Positions 36,259-45,029 of a stretch of DNA of 64,000 nt are shown piece after piece. Position 1 is the first letter of the stretch, and each line of letters begins with the position of its first letter. The translations under genes and the position numbers were made by a program. The notes beneath the pieces were generated by a model, which was not told where the DNA came from, ran no database searches, and saw only the letters and a program-made list of their open reading frames with translations. Source of the stretch: Myxococcales bacterium (GTDB taxonomy: Bacteria > Myxococcota > Myxococcia > Myxococcales > JAJYLH01). The DNA lies in assembly GCA_021787845.1 (NCBI GenBank), contig JAJYLH010000003.1, positions 62,001 through 126,000 of the forward strand, in the 5' to 3' direction.

Positions 36259-36846
36259 TCAGGACCCCTCTCGCAGCCCTGCATCCCTCCGGTTCACCAC
36301 GTTCATCGCCGCCGCGGCGCCCCGCTCGAGCACCAGATCCAGCGTCTCGACGCCCCGGACGACCAACTCCTGGAGCTCCCGCTCCTCGGCGCCCGAAAAC
36401 CGGGCGAGCACGTAGTCCGCGGCATCCCACTGGGGCGGCGGCCGGCCGATGCCCAGGCGCAGCCGCAGGTAGTCCGGCCCTCCCAGGTGCCGCGTCAGGC
36501 TCTTCAGGCCGTTGTGCCCGCCGCTCGAGCCGCCCAGCTTGAGCATCAGCCGCCCGAACGGCAGGTCCAGCTCGTCGTGCAGCGCGACCACGTCCGCCAG
36601 GGCGACCTTGAAGAACCGCATCGCCGGACCCGCCGCCTCGCCCGCCAGGTTCATGTACGTGTGCGGCAGGACGATTCCGACCCGTTCTCCTTCCACCTCG
36701 CCCACGCCGTAGCGGGCGTTCCACTTCTTCTGGTCGAGCGCGATCCGGTGCCGGTCGGCGAAAGCTTCGGCCAGTCGCCAGCCGACGTTGTGCCGCGTGC
36801 GCTGGTACTCCTCACCGGGATTGCCGAGGCCGACGAGGAGCTTCAT
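36259..36846 (-). CDS. pth: Peptidyl-tRNA hydrolase
   Basis: The 195-residue enzyme frees tRNA from stalled peptidyl-tRNA. Catalytic and substrate residues are in place: Asn9 in VGLGNPG, His19 in RHNVGW, PHTYMNLAG with its Asn, the Asp of HDELDLPFG and the GGHNGLKS loop. Length is typical. It lies 14 bases after rplY, the usual neighbour in many bacteria. The ribosome site (GAAGAG) is close to the ATG. Confidence 0.98.
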   Translation of the reverse strand: MKLLVGLGNPGEEYQRTRHNVGWRLAEAFADRHRIALDQKKWNARYGVGEVEGERVGIVLPHTYMNLAGEAAGPAMRFFKVALADVVALHDELDLPFGRLMLKLGGSSGGHNGLKSLTRHLGGPDYLRLRLGIGRPPPQWDAADYVLARFSGAEERELQELVVRGVETLDLVLERGAAAAMNVVNRRDAGLREGS

Positions 36847-36860
36847 CGCTCTTCGAGGTC

Positions 36861-37589
36861 CTACTTCTTCGCCTTGGCCGCCGGCTTCGCTTCGGCCGCC
36901 TTGGCCGCCGCCGGCTTCGCCTCCGCCGCCTTGGCCGCTTCCGCGCCGGCCGCCGGGGCTGCCGCCGCCGCTTCCGCGCCCGGCGCCGCTTCCGCGCCCG
37001 GCGCCGCCGCCACCGCCTCGGTCGTCGGCAGCGCTTCCGGCGCCGTCACCGTGGCGACCGTTTCGTTGAGCACGCTCGCGAGCTTGAGCCCCTCGGGCAG
37101 CGTCACGTCCTTCTCGTGCAGCGACTGACCGATCTTCAGGAGGGTGACGTCGACGTCCAGCGTGACCGGAATCTGGCCCGGCAGGCAGAGGACCGCCAGG
37201 GTCCGCTTGATCTGGGTGAGGATGCCGCCCTCGGTGACGCCCTGGCTCTTGCCGATGAGCGCCACCGGCACCTCGACCTTGATCTGGCGGTCGAGCCGCA
37301 CTTCCTGGAAATCCGCATGGAGAAGCTGCCGGGTGACCGGGTGGAGCTGGTAGTCCTTGAGCAGCACCAGGAGGTCCTGCGCCCCGCCGACCTGGAGCGT
37401 CATCACGGTGTTGAGCTTGTGCGGGGTGGCGATGGCTTTCTTGAGGTCCAGCGGGTCGACCGCGATGGGCTTGGGCTCAGCACGAGCGCCGTAGATCACC
37501 GCCGGGATCTTACCGGTCTGGCGCAGGCGCCGAGCGGGACCCTTGCCGTTGTGCGTCCTGGGCTGGGCGGTGAGGACGGGAGAAGCCAT
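36861..37589 (-). CDS. rplY: 50S ribosomal protein L25 (general stress protein CTC type)
   Basis: The 242-residue protein is the long TL5/CTC form of L25, which binds 5S rRNA. The N-terminal RNA-binding domain reads GKGPARRLRQTGKIPAVIYG, followed by DLLVLLKDYQLHPVTRQLLH and a second beta domain (IPVTLDVDVTLLKIGQSLHE). The last 50 residues are an Ala/Pro/Glu/Lys tail with near-repeats (AAKAAEAKPAAAKAAEAKPA), common in this branch. AAGGA lies before the ATG at 37589. In many related genomes prs (ribose-phosphate pyrophosphokinase) comes just upstream of rplY; here the upstream gene is comEC. Confidence 0.96.
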   Translation of the reverse strand: MASPVLTAQPRTHNGKGPARRLRQTGKIPAVIYGARAEPKPIAVDPLDLKKAIATPHKLNTVMTLQVGGAQDLLVLLKDYQLHPVTRQLLHADFQEVRLDRQIKVEVPVALIGKSQGVTEGGILTQIKRTLAVLCLPGQIPVTLDVDVTLLKIGQSLHEKDVTLPEGLKLASVLNETVATVTAPEALPTTEAVAAAPGAEAAPGAEAAAAAPAAGAEAAKAAEAKPAAAKAAEAKPAAKAKK

Positions 37590-37833
37590 GTCGAAAGGTC
37601 CTTTCCGAAGCGGGCGGCCTCGAACGGCGAGAACGCCCGGAGATTTTTCGGTCGGCTGCCGCCTTCGAAGCGCCAGCCGGAAACCGCCCCCTTCCGCCGG
37701 GGCCCGAGCGCTCGACAAGGTGCCCATCACCCTTCGACCGCAGGATTGGTTCGGCGTCGCGCGCTCTTTCGACCGGCTTGCCCGCGCGCGACCCGCGGAA
37801 AGCGCGGGCGTATAGCGGAGCCCGTTTCGAAAA

Positions 37834-40443
37834 TCAAGGGTCTGGTCGAGCGGCAGGCGCGGCCGGCGCGACAGAGGGAAGAACGCCGGTCTGGAACTGC
37901 CGGACGTCGAGCGCGCGCCCGTCGGTGACGAAGGTGATGGCGCCCTCGTCGGTCCGCCACAGGCGGCTGTGCGCCCGCTCGTAGCGCTCGACGACCTCCG
38001 GCCTCGGGAAGCCGAAGCGGTTGTTCTCGCCGACCGAGAAGACGACGTGGCTCGGGTGGACGGCGCGCACGAACGCGGGGGTGCTCGAGGTCGAGGAGCC
38101 GTGGTGGGGCGCCTTCAAGACGTCGGCGGAGAGGTCATAGCCGCTGGCGAGCAGGAGCGCTTCCCCCTCCGACTCGAGGTCGCCGGTCAAGAGGAAACGG
38201 ACCCGGCCGTACGTCACCCGCAGGACGAGCGAATTGTCGTTGACGGAAAGCTCCGGCCAGGCGCCGTGGGGCCGCTCGCCCAAGGGGTTCAGGATTTCGA
38301 TTCTCACGCCGTCGAGACGGCGAACGATCGGCGGGGGCCGACAGCGCGGATCGCCGAGCCCGAGAGCGGCGATGCGGGGGTTCGCCCGGGCGAGCGGCGC
38401 CAGATTCGGGCAGGCGGGCGTGAGGCCCTGGGGGAAGGAGACGAGGCGCGCGCCGTCGTGTCGCGCGAGGTCGTCGAGCGCCGCCTGCGCCGGGTCGCGG
38501 TCGAGGCCGTCGGTCCACATCTCCGCTACCGGATAGCGTGCGAACAGCGCCGGCATCCCGCCGATATGGTCCGGGTGCGGATGGGTCGCCGCGAGCACGT
38601 CGATGCGGTGGCCGCCGGCGAATCGGAGGAACGGCGCCACCACCCGGTCGCCGGCGTCGAAGAGCATCGAGCGCTCGCCGCCGGCGTCGACCACCATCGT
38701 TCGGCCGTGCGGGAAACGGAGCACCGCGGCGTCGGCCTGGCCGACGGAGAGAAACGTCACTTCGAGCTTTCCGCTGGCGCTCCTCCAGGGCATGACCTGG
38801 AGAACGAGAGCGGTCGCGCCCAGCGCGGCGAGCGACCCCGACAGCCGCGGGTGCCAGCGGCGCAGGTTCGCGAGCGCGATCACCAGCAGGAGGTACGCGG
38901 CGACTTCCAGCGGCTGGGGCGGCGCCACCTTGAGCGCGGCCATCGGCCAGGCGGCGAAGAGGCGGACGCACCCCGCCAGGGCCCAGGCGCAGAACCCGGC
39001 GAGGTGGACGACCGGGACCGCGAGCGGGGGCGCGAGAGCGAACAAGATGGCCGAGAGCGCTCCTGCTGGCACGATGACCGCCGCGGCGGGCCACGAGAGG
39101 ATGTTCGCGACCCCCGACACGAGCGACGCGCGCTGGAAGTAGGCGGCGGTCAAGGGCGCGGTCGCGAGGGTCGCGCCCAGGCTGACGAGCGCGAGCATCA
39201 GGGCGCCTTCGCGGAGCTTGCCGAGGAAGGTGGGCGCGGGTCTCGCGAGCGGCACCAGCTCCCTCAGCCGCGGGGTGAAGTAGGCGATGCCGAAGACGCC
39301 GCAGAACGAAAGCTGGGTGGCGGCGGAGAATAGGCTCGGCGGGTCGATGATGGCGATGGCGGCGAGGGTCCAGCCGAGAGTCGAGTACACCTCCGCCGGG
39401 CGGCCCGCCGCGCGGCCGAAGAGGTAGATCGACAGGCCGACGCCCGCGCGCACGGCGGAGGCCGGCGCGCCGATCAGCGCGACGTAGAAGACCGTCGCCG
39501 GTACGGCGAGGATCGCCGACAGCCGCTTGGGCGAGATGCGCCCATTGACCGCCGGAATCAGCCCGAACAGGCGCCTGAGGAGCCACACGAGTAGCAGCAC
39601 CGCTACCGCCAGGTGCAGTCCCGAAATCGCCAGGAGGTGGGCGAGGCCGGCGGTCGAGAACGCGTCGGCGAGGTCGCGCGAGACGCCGCCGCGCTCGCCC
39701 ACCGCGAGGGCCGAGACCAGCGCCGCCCGGTCGCCGGGACCGAGGTGGGCGCGGACGAACGCGACGTACGCCCGGCGAAAGCGCTCCGCCCGACCGGGAA
39801 AGCCGCCGCTCAGCGACACCGACGCCAGAGCGCCGCGCGCGAGCGACCCGACGTAGGCGACCGCCGCCCGCCGGAGCCGGGGCCGCCCGTCCGCCTCGCC
39901 CGGATTCGTCGGCGCCCGCGGGAGGCCGAGCCGGGCGACGCCCTCGACGCCGTCGCCGTCGAAGGACTGGAAGCGCGCGTCCTCGGCGCCGAGCAGCACC
40001 TTGGCCCGCGATGGGATCCAGCGGCGCTCCTGCTCAACGCGATCGATCGAGACGAGAAGGGTCGCCCGCGGTTGCGGCTCGGTCGACCGCCACCTGGGCG
40101 GCGCGAGGTGCCGCGCGATCGGCGCGTCGAGGGTTCCGACGAAATGGACCGGCTCGTTCGTCGCCGCCAGGCGGTCGAGCAGCAGCGTGCGATGCGGCCT
40201 CGGCGACCCGAGGCCGGCGACGGCGCCGACCGCGAAGAACGCGAGCGCGAGCCCAGCGCGGCGCGCCCGCGCGACCGACTTGCGCGGGAGCAGCGACCCC
40301 ATCGCGAGGGCGGCCGAGAGAGCCGCCAACGCGAACGAGAGAGCACCGGGCCGGGAGACCGAAAGACCCGCCGCGGAGCCGGCCGCCGCCGAGACACCCG
40401 CCCACAGCCCGGGGCGCAGGAATGAACGGTCGGCGTTGGGCAT
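37834..40443 (-). CDS. comEC: ComEC/Rec2-family DNA uptake channel protein
   Basis: The 869-residue product has the full ComEC plan. Membrane helices and an OB-like soluble part occupy the N-terminus, the competence domain with HLLAISGLHLAVAVLLL-type helices lies in the middle (about residues 225-530), and a C-terminal metallo-beta-lactamase domain holds the metal motif His621-x-His623-x-Asp625-His626 and APHHGSS. The family moves single-stranded DNA across the inner membrane; the beta-lactamase-like domain is thought to degrade the other strand. I chose the ATG at 40443, which gives MPNADRSFLRPG just before the first helix; the frame is open 93 codons upstream but that part looks non-coding. 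No other com genes are in the window. Confidence 0.93.
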   Translation of the reverse strand: MPNADRSFLRPGLWAGVSAAAGSAAGLSVSRPGALSFALAALSAALAMGSLLPRKSVARARRAGLALAFFAVGAVAGLGSPRPHRTLLLDRLAATNEPVHFVGTLDAPIARHLAPPRWRSTEPQPRATLLVSIDRVEQERRWIPSRAKVLLGAEDARFQSFDGDGVEGVARLGLPRAPTNPGEADGRPRLRRAAVAYVGSLARGALASVSLSGGFPGRAERFRRAYVAFVRAHLGPGDRAALVSALAVGERGGVSRDLADAFSTAGLAHLLAISGLHLAVAVLLLVWLLRRLFGLIPAVNGRISPKRLSAILAVPATVFYVALIGAPASAVRAGVGLSIYLFGRAAGRPAEVYSTLGWTLAAIAIIDPPSLFSAATQLSFCGVFGIAYFTPRLRELVPLARPAPTFLGKLREGALMLALVSLGATLATAPLTAAYFQRASLVSGVANILSWPAAAVIVPAGALSAILFALAPPLAVPVVHLAGFCAWALAGCVRLFAAWPMAALKVAPPQPLEVAAYLLLVIALANLRRWHPRLSGSLAALGATALVLQVMPWRSASGKLEVTFLSVGQADAAVLRFPHGRTMVVDAGGERSMLFDAGDRVVAPFLRFAGGHRIDVLAATHPHPDHIGGMPALFARYPVAEMWTDGLDRDPAQAALDDLARHDGARLVSFPQGLTPACPNLAPLARANPRIAALGLGDPRCRPPPIVRRLDGVRIEILNPLGERPHGAWPELSVNDNSLVLRVTYGRVRFLLTGDLESEGEALLLASGYDLSADVLKAPHHGSSTSSTPAFVRAVHPSHVVFSVGENNRFGFPRPEVVERYERAHSRLWRTDEGAITFVTDGRALDVRQFQTGVLPSVAPAAPAARPDP

Positions 40444-40510
40444 TCGAGCAGGCGCAAGCAGTGCTTGGGCGGCGCTTAGCCCACCCCAGCCGGTGGGGTC
40501 AAGCGGGTGG

Positions 40511-40539
40511 TTGACCGACGGGTGAAAATCGGGTATCGT
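40511..40539 (+). promoter_or_regulatory. Predicted sigma-70 promoter of cdnL
   Basis: TTGACC (40511-40516) and TATCGT (40534-40539) are separated by 17 bases. Transcription would start near 40546 and leave a leader of about 300 bases before the cdnL start at 40846. No other gene lies between. Confidence 0.5.
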
Positions 40540-40799
40540 CCCCCACGAGCTGGCGGTCCCCAGCGAACTAACCCCGCGATTTCGCTGGATTTTTTGCGGC
40601 GACGGGGCAGGGCGAGCCGGACCCGAGGGTTTGGGGGCGCCGCTCGTGCGGGGGCGTCGAGCCGTCGTTGGAGTCTGAGCCAGGCTGGGGGCGCGGCTCC
40701 CAAGGGAGAGGAGAAGCGGCACGCAAGGAGGGTGAGCGAGCCGAAGGTCGGGCCGCGCGCGGTCGGACCCGGCGTCGAGGAATCGAGGGTTTTCTGGCG

Positions 40800-40826
40800 A
40801 ACGCGCTTCCGGTCGGGGCGCGTTTT
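40800..40826 (+). promoter_or_regulatory. Terminator-like hairpin in the cdnL leader
   Basis: AACGCGC (40800-40806) and GCGCGTT (40818-40824) form a perfect seven-pair stem with an 11-base loop, followed by TTCTC, which has the form of a weak intrinsic terminator. It ends six bases before the GAGGAG ribosome site. It may be an attenuator or a structure that shields the ribosome site. Confidence 0.35.
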
Positions 40827-40845
40827 CTCACGAGGAGACGAACGA

Positions 40846-41334
40846 ATGCAGGCGTTCAAGGTCGGCGACAAGGCCGTCTATCCGGGCCAGGGCGTGGGCG
40901 AGGTGCTGGGCATCGAGCACAAGGAGATTGCCGGGCAGCGCCAGTCGTTCTACGTGCTGAAGATCTTGGAAAACGGGATGAAGATCATGATCCCGATCAA
41001 CAAGGTCGGGAGCGTCGGCCTGCGCGACATCATCAGCGAAGAAGAGGTGGCGGAGGTCTACGGCATCCTGAAGACGAAGACCGTCACCGTCGACTCGACC
41101 ACCTGGAACCGGCGTTATCGGGAGTACATGGAGAAGATCAAGACCGGCTCGGTGTTCGAGATCGCCGCGGTCCTGCGCGACCTCTACCTGCTCAAGTACG
41201 ACAAGGACCTCTCGTTCGGCGAGCGCAAGATGCTCGACACCGCCCGCAGCCTCCTCGTCAAGGAGCTGGCGATCGCGCGCGAGGTGACCGAGGACGAAAT
41301 CGAGGGGGACTTGAAGCACATCTTCAACTGTTAG
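40846..41334 (+). CDS. cdnL: CarD/CdnL-family RNA polymerase-binding regulator
   Basis: The 162-residue protein is the short CdnL type of CarD: an N-terminal Tudor-like domain that binds the RNA polymerase beta subunit (MQAFKVGDKAVYPGQGVGEV, then MIPINKVGSVGLRDII) and a C-terminal helical domain (WNRRYREYMEKIKTG, DLSFGERKMLDTARSLL) that contacts promoter DNA. It stabilises open complexes at rRNA and other housekeeping promoters and is essential in myxobacteria. It lacks the HMGA-like tail of M. xanthus CarD itself. GAGGAG sits eight bases before the ATG. A promoter and a structured leader of about 300 bases lie upstream. A weak hairpin (41365-41383) lies 31 bases after the stop. Confidence 0.96.
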   Translation: MQAFKVGDKAVYPGQGVGEVLGIEHKEIAGQRQSFYVLKILENGMKIMIPINKVGSVGLRDIISEEEVAEVYGILKTKTVTVDSTTWNRRYREYMEKIKTGSVFEIAAVLRDLYLLKYDKDLSFGERKMLDTARSLLVKELAIAREVTEDEIEGDLKHIFNC

Positions 41335-41434
41335 CGGCGAAGAGCTTTCCTGCGCGGCGCCCCTCGCGAGCCTCTCGCTCGCGGCGGGCGTTCGCGTTTT
41401 CGGCGAGGGATGCCAGTCTTCGGCCTAGGATGCC

Positions 41435-42184
41435 ATGGCCCGCCGACCGGGCGAGCATGCCGGGCGGACGGCTTTTTCGGGATTGAGCGAGCGAGACGAC
41501 ATCGAGGGGACCGGCGCGGACGAGACGCCGAGCGGCGGCGCTCTCTCCGGGCGGCTGCCCCAACGCAGTGCGTTTCCGCCGAGCCTCTTCGTCCTCTTGG
41601 CGGCGGGCCTCGCGCTGCTCGCGTGGGAGCCGACGGCCGGTCTCGGCTACGCGCTCTTCGGCCCCGCCCGTCCGGTCGACCTCGGCGGCACGGGCGCCTA
41701 CCGGCTCTCTCTCGCGCGCGCGGGCGAGCGGGCGCGCATCGCGGGCGCGCTCGGGCCGGAATCCGCCCACTACACCCGCCACGGCCGGACCTGGGAGGTC
41801 CGCCAGCTCCTCGGCACCGCTGTCCTGGTGCGCCGGCCGCCGCGGGTGAAGAAGCTCGGCCCCCACGTGGTCGAATCGTTCCGGGGCGAAGGACGCCTCG
41901 TGGGCCTGCGGGTCAAGCCCTCGACGTTCGTCGACCGCTTCTTCGACCCGGATTCGCGATTCGACGTGCTCGCGGAGAAATTCGAGGAGACAGGAGCGCT
42001 CCCGCCCGGCCGACCGGTGTTCCTCCTCCTCGACGGCGATCTGCCCCGCTCTGGCGCCTGGCCCCTCGCCGTTCCCTTCGCGCTGTGGCTCCTGTGCGCG
42101 GCGTCCCTCTGGGGGGCGGTCCGCTCGGCGCGACGCCGCCGCGCGTTCCGGCTCGCCCGTGCCCACCTCCTGCGCTCCCTGTGA
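41435..42184 (+). CDS. Unknown membrane protein between cdnL and cysS
   Basis: This 249-residue frame has a cytosolic N-terminus of about 45 residues, one membrane helix (about 48-65, PSLFVLLAAGLALLAW), an extracytoplasmic domain of about 130 residues (LARAGERARIAGALGPESAH, VGLRVKPSTFVDRFFDPDSR) and a second helix (about 207-227) followed by a basic end. I recognise no family. Its stop is 16 bases before cysS, so it is likely co-transcribed with cysS. The start could be another codon nearby, since ATG occurs at both 41430 and 41435 in different frames. Confidence 0.7.
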   Translation: MARRPGEHAGRTAFSGLSERDDIEGTGADETPSGGALSGRLPQRSAFPPSLFVLLAAGLALLAWEPTAGLGYALFGPARPVDLGGTGAYRLSLARAGERARIAGALGPESAHYTRHGRTWEVRQLLGTAVLVRRPPRVKKLGPHVVESFRGEGRLVGLRVKPSTFVDRFFDPDSRFDVLAEKFEETGALPPGRPVFLLLDGDLPRSGAWPLAVPFALWLLCAASLWGAVRSARRRRAFRLARAHLLRSL

Positions 42185-42199
42185 GTGAAAGCGCTCCCA

Positions 42200-43663
42200 A
42201 TGACCATCCGCCTCTTCGACACCTTGGCGAACGAGAAAGTCACGCTGGAGCCGCTGGCGCCCGGAAAGGTCGGGCTCTACGCGTGCGGTCCGACCGTCTA
42301 CGACCTGGCGCACCTGGGGCACGCGCGCTGCTACGTCGCCTGGGACGTGGTGGTGCGGCACCTCCGGTTTCGCGGGTTCGAGGTGGAGTACGTGCGCAAC
42401 TTCACCGACGTCGACGACAAGATCATCCGCCGGGCGGCGGAACGCGGCCTCGACCCGCTCGAGCTCTCCCGCCACTTCGCCGACGAGTTCGAAACCGACA
42501 TGAAGGCGCTGGGGAACGTGACGCCCGACGCGCAGCCGCGGGTGAGCGAGAACGTGCCGGAGATCCTCCGGCTGGTTCAGAAGCTGGTCGAGAGCGGTCA
42601 CGCCTACCCTGCGCAGGGCGACGTCTATTTCGCGGTGCGCTCTTTCGCGGGCTACGGCAAGCTGTCCAAGCGCAAGCTGGAGGATCTGAAGGCCGGGGCG
42701 CGGGTCGAGCCGGGCGAGCACAAGAAGGACCCGCTCGATTTCGCCTTGTGGAAGGCGGCGAAGCCGGGCGAAATCTGGTGGGACTCGCCGTGGGGCAAGG
42801 GCCGTCCCGGCTGGCACATCGAGTGCTCGGCGATGAGCGCGCGCTGCCTCGGGGAGACGTTCGACATCCACGCCGGCGGCAAGGACCTGGTCTTCCCGCA
42901 CCATGAGAACGAAATCGCGCAGAGCGAGGCGGCGAGCGGGAAACCGTTCGCGAAGTACTGGATGCACAACGGCTTCGTCACCTTGGACGACGAGAAGATG
43001 TCGAAGTCGCTGGGAAACGTGGCCAACGTGCGGACATTGACCGAGGCGTACGAGCCCCAGGCGCTACGGCTGTTCCTGTTGTCGACGCACTATCGCGGGC
43101 CGATCAACTTCAGCGAGTCGGCGCTCCAGGACGCGGAGAAGCGGGTGGCCTACCTCTACGAGACGCTGGCCAAGGCCGAGCAACGGATCGCGCTGGCGGC
43201 GGTGAGCGAAGAGGGGGAGGTCCTCGAAGAGGAACGGCTTCGCGCGCTGGTCCCGGCGATCGCGGAGGCGATGGACGACGACTTCAACTCCGCCGAGGCG
43301 ATCGGCCGGCTGAGCCCGTACCTCGCGTGGCTGAACGAGCTGTGCGAGAGGCCTCCGGCGGGGGCGAAAAAAGAGGTCGTCCGCCGTACGGTCCTCCGGC
43401 TGCGGCATGGGCTCGCGGCAGCGCTATCGATCCTCGGCATCGGTACCGAACACCCGCAGCGCTTCCTGGAGTCGTTCCGCGCCCGGCTCGCCGCGCGGCG
43501 GCACATCGACGCGGCCCGGGTCGAGGCGCTGATTCGCGAGCGCGCCGACGCTCGGAAGGCGAAGGACTTCTCCCGCGCCGACGCCCTGCGCGCCGAGCTG
43601 TCGGCGATGGGCGTCGAGATCATGGACGGCCCCGACGGAACGGCTTGGCGCGTGCCCGCCTGA
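42200..43663 (+). CDS. cysS: Cysteinyl-tRNA synthetase
   Basis: The 487-residue enzyme charges tRNA-Cys. It has the zinc ligand Cys29 in YACGPTVYD, the HIGH motif as HLGH (38-41), the further zinc/substrate motifs WHIECSAMS and GGKDLVFPHHENE, and the KMSKS loop as KMSKSLGN. The C-terminal anticodon region is present. I start at the ATG (MTIRLFDTLANEK); an in-frame GTG 15 bases earlier is possible. It follows the unknown membrane protein gene by 16 bases. Confidence 0.97.
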   Translation: MTIRLFDTLANEKVTLEPLAPGKVGLYACGPTVYDLAHLGHARCYVAWDVVVRHLRFRGFEVEYVRNFTDVDDKIIRRAAERGLDPLELSRHFADEFETDMKALGNVTPDAQPRVSENVPEILRLVQKLVESGHAYPAQGDVYFAVRSFAGYGKLSKRKLEDLKAGARVEPGEHKKDPLDFALWKAAKPGEIWWDSPWGKGRPGWHIECSAMSARCLGETFDIHAGGKDLVFPHHENEIAQSEAASGKPFAKYWMHNGFVTLDDEKMSKSLGNVANVRTLTEAYEPQALRLFLLSTHYRGPINFSESALQDAEKRVAYLYETLAKAEQRIALAAVSEEGEVLEEERLRALVPAIAEAMDDDFNSAEAIGRLSPYLAWLNELCERPPAGAKKEVVRRTVLRLRHGLAAALSILGIGTEHPQRFLESFRARLAARRHIDAARVEALIRERADARKAKDFSRADALRAELSAMGVEIMDGPDGTAWRVPA

Positions 43664-43991
43664 GCGGCGTCGAAGACGCAGCATCTCTTTGGGTGCTGGA
43701 ACCCGGCCCCTTGGCTCGTCGAGCTGACTATTCTCCGCCTGCTGAGGCCCTCGAAAGCGCAAGCGGCTGGCGGCTGCCGAGCCGGCCCCCACGAACGGGC
43801 GTGGCGGGCGGGCGGCCGGCGGCGCCGGTCGGACGAGGAGTTGCGACTGGGGCGACGGGCTGGCGCGAGCAGTGCTCGGCTCGAGCGTCGCGCAGGGCTG
43901 GAGGGCAGCCGCTTACCTCGGCGAAACGAATGAACCGCGATCGATCTTTTCGTGGGATGCCATTCAGCATCGGATTTTATCGCGAATCCAT
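43664..43991. other. Gene-free stretch between cysS and the lipoprotein operon
   Basis: These 328 bases separate genes that converge. I see no reading frame with recognisable content and no strong hairpin. The right end (about 43920-43990) is notably A/T-richer than the surrounding DNA. Confidence 0.4.
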
Positions 43992-45029
43992 TCAAGAGGC
44001 GAGAAACGCGACGAGGGTGCGCCACAGGTCGGCCGCGGCGTGCTCGCCCAAGACCAGGTCGACGTGGTTGTAGTCCGTGCTCGCGCCGTTCGCCCGGCCG
44101 AGGACGATCCATCGCTTGACCGGGCTCGCCAGCGTCTCGAAAGCCGGCCGCACCGCCCAGGGCGGCGCGATGCCGTCGATCTTTCCGGCGACCACCAGCA
44201 TCGGGATGCGCACCTTGCTCAACCCGCGGAGGTAGTCGATGCGGTGGTCGCGCGAGTCGAAGCGATTGTGGAGGACCCAGTCTGCGAACTGGGCGACCAC
44301 CCCCGCCGGGGCTTCGTCGATGGCGACCGCGACCAGGCGCCGGAAGGTCTGGGCGGTTGTCGCCGGTCCGAGGATGATCCGCTCAGCGGGATCGATTCCG
44401 CTCCCCTGCAGCGGTAACGTCATGTGCGCGGCGGCTTCCACCGGCGCCCAGGAAGCGTAGGGCGCGAGCGGCGAGATTCGGCGCATCAGCTTCTCGAACG
44501 CGCCCGTCCATTGCAACCGCACCGGCGAGCCGAGGGTCACGCCCCGGCCAATGCCGGTCCCGCCGCTGGAAAGGTAGGCGTAGAGGATCATCCCGCCCAT
44601 CGAATGGCCAACCCAATCCACAGGACCGCCGCCGGTGTGCGCGCGCACGTAATGGACGATGGCGGGCGCGTCGAAGTCGACGTAGTCGTCGAAGTTCACG
44701 GGCGCGCGCGGCTGCCTTTCGCTCGCGCCCGTGTCGCGCAAGGACGGCACCCAGACGTCGAATCCCTGGCGCGCGAGGTAGAGCGCCAGGCTGTGGCGCT
44801 CGTCCAGGTCCATGAAGCGGCCGTCGGTCTCGATGCCGTGCATCAGGATCACCGGACGCGCCCGGCGAGGCCCGGCGAGGGGCGGCACGTGTTTCAGGTC
44901 GAGGGTCCAGCCGTCCAGCGTGTGCACCTGGCATGTCTCGACCGGAGGCGGCCAGTCGGTCGCGTAGAAGCGTGCGACGAAGCAGCTTGGCAGGAGCGCC
45001 AGCACCAGGCAGAAGGCCACCCGGTTCAC
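43992..45029 (-). CDS. Exported alpha/beta-hydrolase (lipase/PhaC-like), putative lipoprotein
   Basis: The 345-residue product starts with a lipoprotein-type leader ending LALLPSC (Cys about residue 16). It has an intact alpha/beta-hydrolase fold: oxyanion region PVILMHGIETDGRF, nucleophile Ser143 in VGHSMGGMIL, a likely acid in VVAGKIDGIAPP and a His in DYNHVDLVLGEHA. The HVDLVLG ending resembles PHA synthase-like and acid-lipase families, which act on esters. Its start overlaps the stop of the preceding gene by four bases, so it is translated from the same transcript. It is last of a three-gene operon with a paralogue that has lost its nucleophile. Confidence 0.85.
   Translation of the reverse strand: MNRVAFCLVLALLPSCFVARFYATDWPPPVETCQVHTLDGWTLDLKHVPPLAGPRRARPVILMHGIETDGRFMDLDERHSLALYLARQGFDVWVPSLRDTGASERQPRAPVNFDDYVDFDAPAIVHYVRAHTGGGPVDWVGHSMGGMILYAYLSSGGTGIGRGVTLGSPVRLQWTGAFEKLMRRISPLAPYASWAPVEAAAHMTLPLQGSGIDPAERIILGPATTAQTFRRLVAVAIDEAPAGVVAQFADWVLHNRFDSRDHRIDYLRGLSKVRIPMLVVAGKIDGIAPPWAVRPAFETLASPVKRWIVLGRANGASTDYNHVDLVLGEHAAADLWRTLVAFLAS

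Noticed and set aside
40444-40722. Upstream extension of comEC
   Set aside because: The added 93 residues are Ser/Pro/Arg-rich, lack a ribosome site and overlap the predicted cdnL promoter; family proteins start near MPNADRSF.
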